Of a stretch of DNA of 40,787 nt, positions 7,096-14,560 are shown piece after piece (positions within the stretch are counted from its first letter, which is position 1; the number at the start of each line of letters is the position of its first letter). The stretch spans positions 1-40,787 of the forward strand of contig WSYG01000021.1 of assembly GCA_009773735.1 (NCBI GenBank), written 5' to 3'. Both the position numbers and the translations under genes were made by a program. The notes beneath the pieces were generated by a model that saw only the letters and a program-made list of their open reading frames with translations, was not told the DNA's origin and made no database searches. This DNA comes from Erysipelotrichaceae bacterium. Its GTDB lineage: Bacteria; Bacillota_I; Bacilli_A; Erysipelotrichales; Erysipelotrichaceae.

Positions 7096-8008
7096 ATAAT
7101 GTTGATTCACACCATTCTACAAGGCTATCCATCAACTCTTCGCGTGAGATATCATTATAGATCTCATGGCGACATCCTTCTACATAGGCATACTCGACTT
7201 TTTGATAACCTAAATCGTTTAAAGTTTTGGCTGCTCTTTCGATTCCTTTTGGTTTATGACAAGGATCTAATCTTCCACTTTCGAGCTTGATGGGAAGTTG
7301 TGGATTATGGATGGTCCAATCTTTAGTGCGATACACCTCTTGTATGCCACTCAACAAGTCAACAAACATCTTCGCGGTACAATCAAAACCACATAAGGGG
7401 TCTTCATTATACGCGATGATGTTTTCTTCATCGACACTGACCCAATCGAAAGGTGTTTTGGGATTTTCGATGTCTGCGTTAAATGGTCCAAAAGATAGCT
7501 TAGTTAAAAGTGGACTAGGATGACGTTTACCTTTAAAAGATACCACGGCCTTTGCGATAACACTGCCAATGGCTGCGATGGGACTTTCATCCGGTGATCC
7601 GCTTAAATATAAGGCGTGTAAATCATTTCCGTAATGTCTCAGATAACTTCTCGCAACGATCGATCCCATACTGTGCCCGAATAGAATCATTGGGTACTGA
7701 TCCTTACCATTGACCTGTTGGATGATGTTATGGATGTCTTCAAGGTTATGGAGCCATCCATCTTCATCTGCGAAATGACCTTTAAGATGACCATCATATA
7801 AGCTTTCCCCATGGCCTCGTTGATCAATCGTCAATACCCGAAATCCAGATTCATTTAAACGAAGAGCGAGTGGTCGAAAGCGACGCTGATGATCAGCCAT
7901 ACCATGTAAAACAACAACCAAAGCTTTAGGCTTTTCTACATCAAAAACATAGGCTTTTAACTTCTGCGAATCAAATGGCGAAACATAATTTAGTTCTGTG
8001 ATGCTCAT
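7094..8008 (-). CDS. Alpha/beta hydrolase, lysophospholipase/monoacylglycerol lipase type (Hydrolase_4)
   Basis: This 304-residue protein has the alpha/beta hydrolase fold with all three catalytic residues in place: nucleophile Ser113 in GHSMGS, Asp248 in GRLDPCHK and His281 in GCRHEIYND. The oxyanion region VVLHGMADH (residues 32-40) is typical of the YtpA/PldB lysophospholipase group. It probably hydrolyses monoacylglycerols or lysophospholipids at the membrane face, though it has no signal peptide. The start at 8008 (minus strand) is chosen because AAAGGGGA stands six bases upstream and MSITELNYV matches the family; an in-frame start 33 bases upstream lacks this. It is convergent with gap and divergent from cysS. 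Confidence 0.88.
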   Translation of the reverse strand: MSITELNYVSPFDSQKLKAYVFDVEKPKALVVVLHGMADHQRRFRPLALRLNESGFRVLTIDQRGHGESLYDGHLKGHFADEDGWLHNLEDIHNIIQQVNGKDQYPMILFGHSMGSIVARSYLRHYGNDLHALYLSGSPDESPIAAIGSVIAKAVVSFKGKRHPSPLLTKLSFGPFNADIENPKTPFDWVSVDEENIIAYNEDPLCGFDCTAKMFVDLLSGIQEVYRTKDWTIHNPQLPIKLESGRLDPCHKPKGIERAAKTLNDLGYQKVEYAYVEGCRHEIYNDISREELMDSLVEWCESTL

Positions 8009-8100
8009 AAATATCCCCTTTGATTTAATCATACACGCCAAAAGACTTTATTGACATATGAAATCGCACTTATCGTGTCTTTCTTATTGATCAGAGATGA

Positions 8101-8109
8101 TGATATAAT
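8101..8109 (+). promoter_or_regulatory. Extended -10 promoter of cysS
   Basis: TGATATAAT is identical to the extended -10 element in front of the membrane protein gene at 498. No convincing -35 is seen 17 bp upstream. The predicted leader is only about 13 bases, including AGGTGA before ATG 8129. No T-box antiterminator sequence is present in the 120-base gap, although cysS is often T-box controlled in Bacillota. Confidence 0.65.
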
Positions 8110-8128
8110 GATTATTAGCAGGTGAACC

Positions 8129-9460
8129 ATGCGATTATTTAACTCAAAAACAAACCAACTTGAAACGTTTAAACCCATTGAAACAGGCAAAGTAAAAATG
8201 TATGTCTGTGGACCTACTGTTTATGATGAGATCCATATCGGTAATGCGAGACCCATTATCGTTTTTGATACGCTCAGAAGAATCTTTGAAGCTCAAGGCT
8301 ATGAAGTCGATATGGTATCCAATTATACTGATGTAGACGATAAAATCATCAACAAGGCCATCAGTGAAAAGGTCGATGAGAAAACGATCACAGATCGTAA
8401 TATAAAGGCCTACAACGTCATTAAATCAAGACTCAACACAAGAACTTTATCAGCCAGTCTAAGAGTTACCGAAACCATGGATGAGATCATTGCGTTCATC
8501 AAAGCCTTGGTGGATGAAGGCTATGCCTATAATGTCAATGGCAATGTTTATTTCAGAGTCCTAAAGTCAGAAAACTATGGGGAAATCTCTAAACAACGCA
8601 TCGATGATTTATTGGTTGGAGCTCGAGTTGAAGAAGATCCTGAAAAAGAATCTCCCATTGACTTTAGCTTATGGAAGAAAACAGAAATAGGGATCCAGTG
8701 GGATAGTCCTTGGGGTAAAGGCAGACCAGGTTGGCACACTGAATGTGTGGTCATGATCGATCATCATTTCCATGGGAAAATAGATATTCATGGGGGTGGT
8801 ATGGATTTAAAGTTCCCTCATCATGAGAATGAATTGGCTCAAGCCAAAGCCTGTTATCACCATGATTTAGCGAATGTTTGGATGCATAATGGTATGTTGA
8901 ACATCGATGGTGAAAAGATGTCTAAATCCATCGGTAATGTCTTAAGTGCCAGAGATGTCATCGATAAAGTAGGCGCCAATACGGTAAGATGGATGATGCT
9001 GTCTGTTCATTACAGATCTCCTTTAAACATCAGTGAAGAAGTCATTGAACAAGCCAAAACAGAACTACAAAAAGCCCAATCGATCTTAACTCAAGTTGAG
9101 ATTCGCTATGATCTCGCAGATCAAAAAATAAAGGTGATGCAAGACGAGACTTTTGTTCAACAGTTTATAGATGCTGTATCAGATGATTTAAATACGCCTA
9201 ATGGAATGAAGATCATCTTTGATGTCATCAAAGCCCTTAATCAAGATCAACGTCAAAAGGATATTTCCGAGGAAATCCTTTTGAAACATTATGGAGCATT
9301 AAGAAAAATACTGGATATATTGGGAATCGCCTTTAAGCCTATTGTTTTAACATCTGCCCAAAAAGATCTCTTCGTAAAATGGAATCAAGCCAAAGCCGAT
9401 AAAGACTTTAATGCGGCTGATCTTTATCGTAAAGCTCTGATTGAGCAACAGCTCTTATGA
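8129..9460 (+). CDS. cysS: Cysteinyl-tRNA synthetase
   Basis: This 443-residue class I aminoacyl-tRNA synthetase charges tRNA-Cys with cysteine. The HIGH signature is HIGNAR at residues 36-41 and the KMSKS loop is at 263-267. Zinc-ligand landmarks are visible: Cys27 (YVCGPT), the Cys of GWHTEC and the HHEN motif. It is somewhat shorter than the 460-470 residues usual in Bacillota, mainly at the C-terminus. It opens the conserved cluster cysS-mrnC-rlmB-sigH and overlaps mrnC by four bases (ATGA type). Confidence 0.96.
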   Translation: MRLFNSKTNQLETFKPIETGKVKMYVCGPTVYDEIHIGNARPIIVFDTLRRIFEAQGYEVDMVSNYTDVDDKIINKAISEKVDEKTITDRNIKAYNVIKSRLNTRTLSASLRVTETMDEIIAFIKALVDEGYAYNVNGNVYFRVLKSENYGEISKQRIDDLLVGARVEEDPEKESPIDFSLWKKTEIGIQWDSPWGKGRPGWHTECVVMIDHHFHGKIDIHGGGMDLKFPHHENELAQAKACYHHDLANVWMHNGMLNIDGEKMSKSIGNVLSARDVIDKVGANTVRWMMLSVHYRSPLNISEEVIEQAKTELQKAQSILTQVEIRYDLADQKIKVMQDETFVQQFIDAVSDDLNTPNGMKIIFDVIKALNQDQRQKDISEEILLKHYGALRKILDILGIAFKPIVLTSAQKDLFVKWNQAKADKDFNAADLYRKALIEQQLL

Positions 9461-9837
9461 TGCAGCCTGAGCTCTTAAACGGCTCCTCATTGGCTTTTAT
9501 TGGGGATGCAGTACTAAGTCTATATGTCAGACAACACTTACTCGAATCCGGCTTAACCAAAGCCAAAGTCCTACAAGAAACAAGTACGAAATATGTCAGT
9601 GCTAAAGCACAAGCTCAATTCGTCCAGATCCTACTTGCGGAAAATACGCTGAGTGATGAGGAACTGTTGATTTATAAAAGAGGAAGAAACCATCGCAGCG
9701 ACAGTATTGCGAAGAATGCCGATGTCGTGACCTATCGTCAGGCAACTGGCTTTGAAGCCTTGATTGGCTATTGGTATCTTACTGAAAACAAAACACGCTT
9801 GGAACAGATTTGGAACCAAATGAAAACCACCATTTAG
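9457..9837 (+). CDS. mrnC: Mini-ribonuclease III (23S rRNA maturation)
   Basis: This 126-residue protein is a stand-alone RNase III catalytic domain without the double-stranded RNA-binding domain. The motif LAFIGDAVLSLYVRQHL at residues 12-28 is the RNase III signature, with the acidic metal ligand in GDA. RGRNHRSDSIAKNADV and the ATGFEALIGYWYL helix near the C-terminus are further hallmarks of MrnC. In Bacillus subtilis this enzyme trims 23S rRNA precursor ends, and the gene also follows cysS there. Initiation may be at ATG 9457 or the adjacent ATG 9460; both overlap the cysS stop region, implying coupling. Confidence 0.95.
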   Translation: MMQPELLNGSSLAFIGDAVLSLYVRQHLLESGLTKAKVLQETSTKYVSAKAQAQFVQILLAENTLSDEELLIYKRGRNHRSDSIAKNADVVTYRQATGFEALIGYWYLTENKTRLEQIWNQMKTTI

Positions 9838-9844
9838 GAGAAGT

Positions 9845-10564
9845 ATGGCACAATACATCTATGGGAAAAACGTTGTCAAGCAATGGATTCTCAATCACAA
9901 CAAAATTAATCGTCTGTATCTCAGTAAGGATAAAACCGATCGAGAAATCCTAGGCATTGCTCAAAAAGAGAACGTGCCGATTGTTTTATTGACCAACAAA
10001 GAATTTGATCGATTCGAAGGACTTCACCAACACGTCGTAGCTGAAATCGATGACTTCAAGACCTATACATTGAAGGAAGTTACCGACACCTTAAAAGAAT
10101 CTGCACTCTTGATCATCCTAGATGGTTTAGAGGATCCACACAATTTAGGTGCGATCTTAAGAACGGCAGATGCGACTGAAGTCGATGGGGTCATCATTCC
10201 TAAGCATGGTTCAGTTAGATTGACTCCAACCGTCGCGAAAGTGTCCACTGGAGCCATTGCCTTCGTCAAAACCATCGAAGTTGTCAATTTGACTCAAACC
10301 GTTGAAACCTTGAAGAAACAAGGTTTCTGGATCTTTGGGGCTGAATTTAGTCCTAAAGCAATCGATTATCGTAAAGCTGATTTCAAAGGCAAAGTTTGTC
10401 TTGTGATTGGGTCTGAGGGGAAAGGGATATCCCCACTCTTGCTCAAGCATGTTGATGTGGTCGTTAAACTACCGATGTATGGTCAAGTGACCTCACTGAA
10501 TGCATCGGTCAGCACAGCCGTCTTACTCTACGAAGTGCTTAATCAACGCCATCCCCTCAAATAA
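9845..10564 (+). CDS. rlmB: 23S rRNA (guanosine-2'-O)-methyltransferase RlmB (SpoU family)
   Basis: This 239-residue SPOUT methyltransferase has a short N-terminal substrate-binding domain (YGKNVVKQWI) and a C-terminal knotted domain. All three SpoU motifs are clear: ILDGLEDPHNLGAILRTA (motif 1), LVIGSEGKGIS (motif 2) and LPMYGQVTSLNASVSTAV (motif 3). It methylates the 2'-OH of the G2251-equivalent in the 23S rRNA P-loop in E. coli; in Bacillota the ortholog YacO sits in this same cluster. AGGAG overlaps the stop codon of mrnC. Paralogous TrmH/RlmB members differ little, so the exact target nucleotide is inferred. Confidence 0.93.
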   Translation: MAQYIYGKNVVKQWILNHNKINRLYLSKDKTDREILGIAQKENVPIVLLTNKEFDRFEGLHQHVVAEIDDFKTYTLKEVTDTLKESALLIILDGLEDPHNLGAILRTADATEVDGVIIPKHGSVRLTPTVAKVSTGAIAFVKTIEVVNLTQTVETLKKQGFWIFGAEFSPKAIDYRKADFKGKVCLVIGSEGKGISPLLLKHVDVVVKLPMYGQVTSLNASVSTAVLLYEVLNQRHPLK

Positions 10565-10582
10565 CCAAAAGGAGGAAGTGGT

Positions 10583-11194
10583 TTGAATCCGTCAGTCAGT
10601 GACTATGAATTGATTTATTACGTTAGACAAAATGATGAGGAAAGCCAAGCTTTGCTCATCCTACGATATCATCGTACCATTTGGGCCATTATCCATGCCT
10701 TGGTACCATCACCCAGACCTGCCTATATCGATCTGGATGATCTCTATCAAGAAGGCATGATTGGTCTACTAGAGGCCGTCAACAACTACAAAGAAAACAG
10801 AGAAGCCAGTTTTGGGACTTTCGCTAGAGTGTGTGTCGAACGCGAAATCCGATCACTTTTACGCAAGTATCGATCAGGTTCCTATAGTCTTCTATCCATG
10901 GCAATGAGTTTAGACATGAGTGTATCCGAAGATGACAATGTGGTGTTGATGGATACCGTTGCGTGCACAAAAAGTGAGTTTGATCCTGTCTATGCCACCT
11001 ATGTCTCATGGGCTCATGATCAGATCCCATTGATCAAAAAGACACTGAATGATTCAGAGTGGAAAGTTTATCAAATGCATTCGTTAGGATACAGTTATAA
11101 AGAAATAAGTAAGAAGGTAAGTTGTAGTGAAAAGGACGTCGATAACATCCTTCAGAAAATCAAGAAGAAACTACCCACACTGTTTGACACTTAA
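10583..11194 (+). CDS. sigH: Sigma-70 family factor, SigH-like
   Basis: This 203-residue alternative sigma factor has region 2 at about residues 20-95 (DLDDLYQEGMIGLLEAV, then FGTFARVCVEREI) and region 4 at about 155-200 (YSYKEISKKVSCSEKDV). Its place between rlmB and rpmG-secE-nusG is exactly that of SigH in Bacillus. There SigH drives competence and early sporulation genes. The yacP gene that usually lies between rlmB and sigH is missing. Start is TTG 10583, preceded by AAAGGAGG at eight bases. No sporulation gene is in the window, so the regulon is unknown. Promoters it would recognise (GAAT-type -10) were not found here. Confidence 0.88.
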   Translation: MNPSVSDYELIYYVRQNDEESQALLILRYHRTIWAIIHALVPSPRPAYIDLDDLYQEGMIGLLEAVNNYKENREASFGTFARVCVEREIRSLLRKYRSGSYSLLSMAMSLDMSVSEDDNVVLMDTVACTKSEFDPVYATYVSWAHDQIPLIKKTLNDSEWKVYQMHSLGYSYKEISKKVSCSEKDVDNILQKIKKKLPTLFDT

Positions 11195-11212
11195 TAGACT
11201 CTATGTTAGAGT
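11184..11212 (+). promoter_or_regulatory. Possible promoter of rpmG-secE-nusG, with an overlapping inverted repeat
   Basis: TTGACA (11184-11189) lies at the end of sigH. With a 17-bp spacer it faces TAGAGT (11207-11212), a weak -10. ACTCTA and TAGAGT make a 6-bp inverted repeat with three bases between (11198-11212), overlapping the -10. The repeat has no T-run, so it is not a terminator and could be an operator or chance. Confidence 0.4.
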
Positions 11213-11236
11213 AATTAAGCAACTAAGGGAGAACTG

Positions 11237-11395
11237 ATGAGCGATAAAAGCAAAAATGTCATTTTAACATGTAGTATTTGTCTCAATCGCAATTATTCTA
11301 CTCGTCGTAACAAAACCTCAGCAGGGACCCGTTTGGAATTGATGAAATTCTGTAAACACTGCAACAAGCAGACCCTGCACAAAGAAACCAAGTAG
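11237..11395 (+). CDS. rpmG: 50S ribosomal protein L33 (zinc-ribbon form)
   Basis: This 52-residue protein of the large ribosomal subunit has two CxxC pairs, CSIC at residues 12-15 and CKHC at 39-42, so it is the zinc-binding (C+) form. [10 protein letters not shown] is the typical central motif. TAAGGGAGA precedes ATG 11237. It is co-transcribed with secE, whose AGGAGG overlaps the rpmG stop codon. The rpmG-secE-nusG order is standard in Bacillota. Confidence 0.95.
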   Translation: MSDKSKNVILTCSICLNRNYSTRRNKTSAGTRLELMKFCKHCNKQTLHKETK

Positions 11396-11406
11396 GAGGC
11401 AATCGT

Positions 11407-11592
11407 ATGCTTAAATGGTTTAGTCTCACAGGCATTTTCACTGAAATCAAAAGAATCCGCTGGCCCAAGGGATCAGAATTAGGCCGTAACATTACGGTCG
11501 TATTGATCTTTACCGTGGCTTTTGGAATCTTCTTCGTGTTTACTGAATTTGCCATCACTTTCATTTTAAAGTGGATCGGAATCGTTGCCTAA
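11407..11592 (+). CDS. secE: Preprotein translocase subunit SecE
   Basis: This 61-residue single-span membrane protein is the small essential subunit of the SecYEG channel. The conserved amphipathic motif EIKRIRWPKGSEL (residues 13-25) precedes one transmembrane helix at about 29-55. This is the short single-helix SecE of Gram-positive bacteria. AGGAGG lies upstream at good spacing. It ends two bases before the nusG ATG. Confidence 0.94.
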   Translation: MLKWFSLTGIFTEIKRIRWPKGSELGRNITVVLIFTVAFGIFFVFTEFAITFILKWIGIVA

Positions 11593-11593
11593 C

Positions 11594-12142
11594 ATGACAG
11601 AATCTAAACAGTGGTATGTCGTTAACACCTACTCCGGCCATGAAAACCGTGTCAAAGAAAATCTAGAAGCACGCGTTGAATCCTTTGGGATCCAGGAATT
11701 GATCTTTAAGATCCTGGTGGCAGAAGTTGAAGAAATCGAAATCAAGCCCAATAAGAAGCCTAGTGCTAAAATGACCAATCTTTTTCCTGGTTATCTGTTT
11801 GTTCAGATGATCATGACGGATGAAGCTTGGTACATCATTCGTAATACTCCAGGCGTTACCGGATTTATCGGTTCATCAGGGGGCGGTGCTAAACCTTTCC
11901 CAGTCTCCGAAGAGGAAATGGAAAACATCTTCAAGCGTTTGGGCATTTCTGAAATTGCGATCATCGTTAGCTTTGGTCTCAAAGACAGAGTACGGATCAC
12001 TTCAGGTCCATTCTCAGGCATGGAAGGTACAGTTGAATCCATGAACAATGATCTTCAGACAGCAGCTGTTCTGATCAATCTGTTTGGACGTGAAACCCCA
12101 ACCGAAATTGCCTACATCGACTTAGAAAAAGTAAACATCTAA
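11594..12142 (+). CDS. nusG: Transcription elongation/termination factor NusG
   Basis: This 182-residue factor binds RNA polymerase at the clamp and modulates pausing and Rho or ribosome coupling. The NGN domain is at the N-terminus (WYVVNTYSGHENRVKENL, then FPGYLFVQM). A KOW domain follows at the C-terminus (RVRITSGPFSGMEGTVESM). The start is taken at ATG 11594; an in-frame TTG at 11585 inside secE is less likely. No strong ribosome binding site stands before it, so translation is probably coupled to secE, whose stop is two bases upstream. A terminator follows immediately. Confidence 0.95.
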   Translation: MTESKQWYVVNTYSGHENRVKENLEARVESFGIQELIFKILVAEVEEIEIKPNKKPSAKMTNLFPGYLFVQMIMTDEAWYIIRNTPGVTGFIGSSGGGAKPFPVSEEEMENIFKRLGISEIAIIVSFGLKDRVRITSGPFSGMEGTVESMNNDLQTAAVLINLFGRETPTEIAYIDLEKVNI

Positions 12143-12164
12143 ACGCCTTAACCGGCGTTTTTTT
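12141..12164 (+). terminator. Intrinsic terminator after nusG
   Basis: AACGCC and GGCGTT form a 6-bp stem around TTAACC, followed by seven T. It separates the rpmG-secE-nusG unit from the rplKA operon. Confidence 0.85.
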
Positions 12165-12168
12165 ATCA

Positions 12169-12197
12169 TTGACTGTAAATCAATGATAGTGTACAAT
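12169..12197 (+). promoter_or_regulatory. Promoter of rplK-rplA
   Basis: TTGACT (12169-12174) and TACAAT (12192-12197) are separated by 17 bp, each one base from consensus. The transcript would start about 12205 and carry an 80-base structured leader. Confidence 0.82.
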
Positions 12198-12221
12198 GTG
12201 TAAGCCTATTATGGGCAAATT

Positions 12222-12257
12222 CGTGGGAGGACTTAGTAAAGTCCGTTCAAACCGCGG
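12222..12257 (+). promoter_or_regulatory. rplK-rplA leader hairpin, likely ribosomal protein L1 feedback site
   Basis: GGACTT and AAGTCC form an inner 6-bp stem with an AGTA loop. CGTGG and CCGCG form an outer stem, with the internal loop GA on one side and GTTCAAA on the other. L1 is known to repress its own operon by binding an mRNA structure that mimics its 23S rRNA site in this position, and similar GTGGGAGG leaders occur upstream of rplK in Bacillota as I recall. Assignment to L1 is an inference from structure and place. Confidence 0.6.
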
Positions 12258-12284
12258 CTTTCATTCAATAAGGAGGAATGTACA

Positions 12285-12707
12285 GTGAGTAAGAAAATTA
12301 CTAAAGTAGTCAAGCTCCAATTCCCCGCAGGCGGAGCACGCCCGGGACCAGCTTTGGCTTCTGCTGGGGTCAATATGCCTCAGTTCTGCAGCGCATTTAA
12401 CGATGCGACGCGTGATCGTGCAGGCGATATCATACCTGTCATCATCACAGCTTATGAAGACAAATCATTTAATTTCGTATTAAAGACCGTTCCGGCATCA
12501 GTTATGTTGCTTAAAGCAGCAAAACTAACCAAGGGATCCGCAAATGCCAAGACCACCAAGGTCGGCAAGATCTCCATCGACGATCTAAGAACCATCGCAG
12601 AATACAAAATGCCAGATTTGAATGCCAATGATGTAGAAGGTGCTATGGCGATTGTCGCCGGTACTGCTCGCAATATGGGTATTGAAATCGATGGCTACAA
12701 AAACTAG
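12285..12707 (+). CDS. rplK: 50S ribosomal protein L11
   Basis: This 140-residue protein of the GTPase-associated centre binds 23S rRNA helices 43-44 and is needed for factor-dependent GTP hydrolysis and stringent response sensing. The N-terminal [15 protein letters not shown] and FNDATRD match the thiostrepton-binding domain. The C-terminal rRNA-binding domain ends with [11 protein letters not shown]. It starts with GTG at 12285, preceded by AGGAGG (12271-12276). It is followed eight bases later by rplA. Confidence 0.97.
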   Translation: MSKKITKVVKLQFPAGGARPGPALASAGVNMPQFCSAFNDATRDRAGDIIPVIITAYEDKSFNFVLKTVPASVMLLKAAKLTKGSANAKTTKVGKISIDDLRTIAEYKMPDLNANDVEGAMAIVAGTARNMGIEIDGYKN

Positions 12708-12715
12708 GAGGCAAC

Positions 12716-13399
12716 ATGGCTAAAACAGGTAAAAAGTATTTAGCGGCTGCCAAACTGGTCGACCGTGAAAAACGTTATGAGATTACAGAAGCCATTACGC
12801 TTCTAAAACAAACATGTTTCGAAAAATTTGATTCCTCGGTTCAATTATCCTTGAACCTTAATGTAGATCCTCGTCATGCTGATCAACAGATCCGTGGTGC
12901 TGTCGTTCTTCCAAACGGAACCGGTAGAAGCCAAAAGGTCTTGGTCATTACACAAGGTCCTAAAGAAAAAGAAGCAACTGAAGCCGGCGCAGATTTTGTT
13001 GGAAACAAAGAAATTCTTGAAAAAATCAAAGGCGGATGGTTCGATTTCGACATCATCGTCGCTACCCCTGATATGATGGGTGATCTTGGTAAATTAGGGA
13101 AGATCTTAGGTCCTAAAGGCTTAATGCCGAATCCTAAGACCGGAACTGTAACCATGGATGTCGCCAAAGCTGTTAAAGACATCAAAAAAGGTAAAGTTGA
13201 ATACCGTGTCGATAAAGAAGGTAACATCTCCTGCTTATTTGGGAAAGTATCCTTTACCGATGAACAATTGGCAGAAAACTTAACAACTTTGTTGGATCTG
13301 ATCCGCAAAGCTCGTCCGGCTGCTGTCAAAGGCAACTATATGAAGAACGTCGTTATTTCTACAACAATGGGCCCAGGCATTAAAGTCACACACGAATAA
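12716..13399 (+). CDS. rplA: 50S ribosomal protein L1
   Basis: This 227-residue protein forms the mobile L1 stalk at the ribosomal E site. Signatures include [11 protein letters not shown] and [20 protein letters not shown] at the N-terminus, the [20 protein letters not shown] motif near residue 130, and RVDKEGNI. It likely feeds back on the rplK leader. It ends the two-gene operon; a terminator follows 5 bases after the stop codon. Confidence 0.97.
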   Translation: MAKTGKKYLAAAKLVDREKRYEITEAITLLKQTCFEKFDSSVQLSLNLNVDPRHADQQIRGAVVLPNGTGRSQKVLVITQGPKEKEATEAGADFVGNKEILEKIKGGWFDFDIIVATPDMMGDLGKLGKILGPKGLMPNPKTGTVTMDVAKAVKDIKKGKVEYRVDKEGNISCLFGKVSFTDEQLAENLTTLLDLIRKARPAAVKGNYMKNVVISTTMGPGIKVTHE

Positions 13400-13404
13400 A
13401 AACT

Positions 13405-13433
13405 AAGCGTTCACAAAAGTGAACGCTTTTATT
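13405..13433 (+). terminator. Intrinsic terminator after rplA
   Basis: AAGCGTTCAC and GTGAACGCTT form a perfect 10-bp stem with an AAAA loop and a following T-rich tract. It separates rplKA from rplJL. Confidence 0.9.
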
Positions 13434-13473
13434 AATGACCTATCCCTTAAGTCACTTTAATTCTAACTTTTCC

Positions 13474-13501
13474 TTGACTTTAACTTTTAATCCTATAGAA
13501 T
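13474..13501 (+). promoter_or_regulatory. Promoter of rplJ-rplL
   Basis: TTGACT (13474-13479) and TAGAAT (13496-13501) are separated by 16 bp. The RNA would begin near 13508, just ahead of the L10-leader-like structure. Confidence 0.68.
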
Positions 13502-13514
13502 AAGTAGTGTTCAA

Positions 13515-13583
13515 TATACCACAGACAGCAACTGCCAATATCTGGCTTAATTCGTTGCCGAGGTAAAAGTTAAGAAACTTTTT
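13515..13583 (+). ncRNA. Ribosomal protein L10 leader
   Basis: The segment contains the landmarks of the L10 leader found upstream of rplJ in Bacillota: AGACAGCAACTGCC, then TGGCTTAATTCGTTGCCGAGGT. Here the AGACAGC and TTGCCGAGG elements bracket a stem in which CAAC can pair with GTTG. In the known family L10(L12)4 binds this region and controls formation of a downstream terminator. The gap between rplA and rplJ (250 bases) is filled by terminator, promoter, this leader and an attenuator. Confidence 0.78.
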
Positions 13584-13610
13584 ACCCATGTCTGAGGACA
13601 TGGGTTTTTT
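13584..13610 (+). terminator. Attenuator terminator in the rplJ leader
   Basis: ACCCATGTC and GACATGGGT form a 9-bp stem with a TGAG loop followed by six T. It lies 40 bases before rplJ and directly after the L10 leader, so it is best read as a regulated attenuator rather than an operon end. Upstream AAAGTTAAGAAACTTTTTAC gives possible alternative pairings. Confidence 0.82.
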
Positions 13611-13649
13611 ATGACTTAGGTGTATTGATAAAAACAAGGAGGTAAGTCT

Positions 13650-14141
13650 ATGAACCAATCGATACTCGATGCTAAGAAGGCCATGGTCATTGAAGTTACA
13701 GAAAAACTGAAAGCTTCAAAATCAGCCATCATAGTCGAATATCGCGGGCTGACCGTCAAACAAGTAACTGATCTACGTCGTGAGCTACGTAAAGAAGGAA
13801 TCGAATTCACAGTCTATAAGAATTCATTCACTCAACGTGCTGCTGCCGATCTCGGTTATGATGCTTTGTCTTCATCCCTCACGGGTCCCAATGCCATCGC
13901 TTTTGGCGATGATGCTGTGGCACCAAGCCGCATCTTGGCAAAATTTGCTAAGAAGCACAAGAAGTTAGTCTTAAAAGGCGGTATCGTCGAAGGCACAGTG
14001 TGCAACGCCGAAAAAATCGCTGAAGTATCTGCTTTTCCTGGAAGAGATGGCATGTATTCACAGATCTTGGGGATGTTACAATCACCAGTCCGTAGTTTCG
14101 CCTATGCTTTACAGCAAATCGCAGATCAGAAATCTGTTTAA
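13650..14141 (+). CDS. rplJ: 50S ribosomal protein L10
   Basis: This 163-residue protein is the base of the L7/L12 stalk. The N-terminal rRNA-binding domain shows SAIIVEYRGLTVKQVTDLR and FTVYKNSF. The C-terminal helix that carries L7/L12 dimers follows VRSFAYALQQIA. Binding of surplus L10-L12 complex to its own leader is the likely control. AAGGAGG precedes ATG 13650 at good spacing. It is co-transcribed with rplL 19 bases downstream. Confidence 0.97.
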   Translation: MNQSILDAKKAMVIEVTEKLKASKSAIIVEYRGLTVKQVTDLRRELRKEGIEFTVYKNSFTQRAAADLGYDALSSSLTGPNAIAFGDDAVAPSRILAKFAKKHKKLVLKGGIVEGTVCNAEKIAEVSAFPGRDGMYSQILGMLQSPVRSFAYALQQIADQKSV

Positions 14142-14160
14142 TTAAACAAGGAGAAAAAAC

Positions 14161-14532
14161 ATGGCTAAATTAAATGCACAAGATGTAATTGCGTCCTTAA
14201 AGGATATGACCATTCTCGAATTGAATGATCTCATTAAAGCAATTGAAGTTGAATTCGGGGTCAGCGCTGCTGCACCTGTCGCTGCTGCTGCTGCAGTTGT
14301 CGAAGCTGCTCCTGCTGGACCAGTTGAAGTAGATGTTATCTTGAAAGAAGTTGGACCTTCAAAAGTCGGCGTCATCAAGGCTGTTCGTGAAATCACAGGC
14401 TTAGGCTTGGTTGAAGCGAAGGGCTTGGTTGATAAGACCCCAATGGCCATCAAAGAAAAAGTTAAACCTGAAGAAGCTGCTGAATTCAAGAAAATTCTTG
14501 AAGCTGCCGGCGCCGTCGTCGAAATTAAGTAA
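14161..14532 (+). CDS. rplL: 50S ribosomal protein L7/L12
   Basis: This 123-residue stalk protein recruits translation factors to the ribosome. The N-terminal dimerisation helix contains [19 protein letters not shown]. An Ala-rich hinge follows (residues 36-53), then the factor-binding C-terminal domain with [25 protein letters not shown] stands before ATG 14161. Transcription beyond it towards rpoB faces a hairpin inside the next gene (14600-14628). Confidence 0.97.
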   Translation: MAKLNAQDVIASLKDMTILELNDLIKAIEVEFGVSAAAPVAAAAAVVEAAPAGPVEVDVILKEVGPSKVGVIKAVREITGLGLVEAKGLVDKTPMAIKEKVKPEEAAEFKKILEAAGAVVEIK

Positions 14533-14560
14533 TCCGGTCACTGAAAAGTGCTGGTAAAAC

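Noticed and set aside
8009-8128. T-box riboswitch upstream of cysS
   Set aside because: The gap is only 120 bases, holds an extended -10 promoter close to the start codon, and lacks the conserved T-box sequence and a terminator.
10063-10287. Minus-strand open frames across rlmB, rplA, rpoB, fusA and tuf
   Set aside because: They are shadows of strongly conserved genes on the other strand and show no family motifs or ribosome binding sites.
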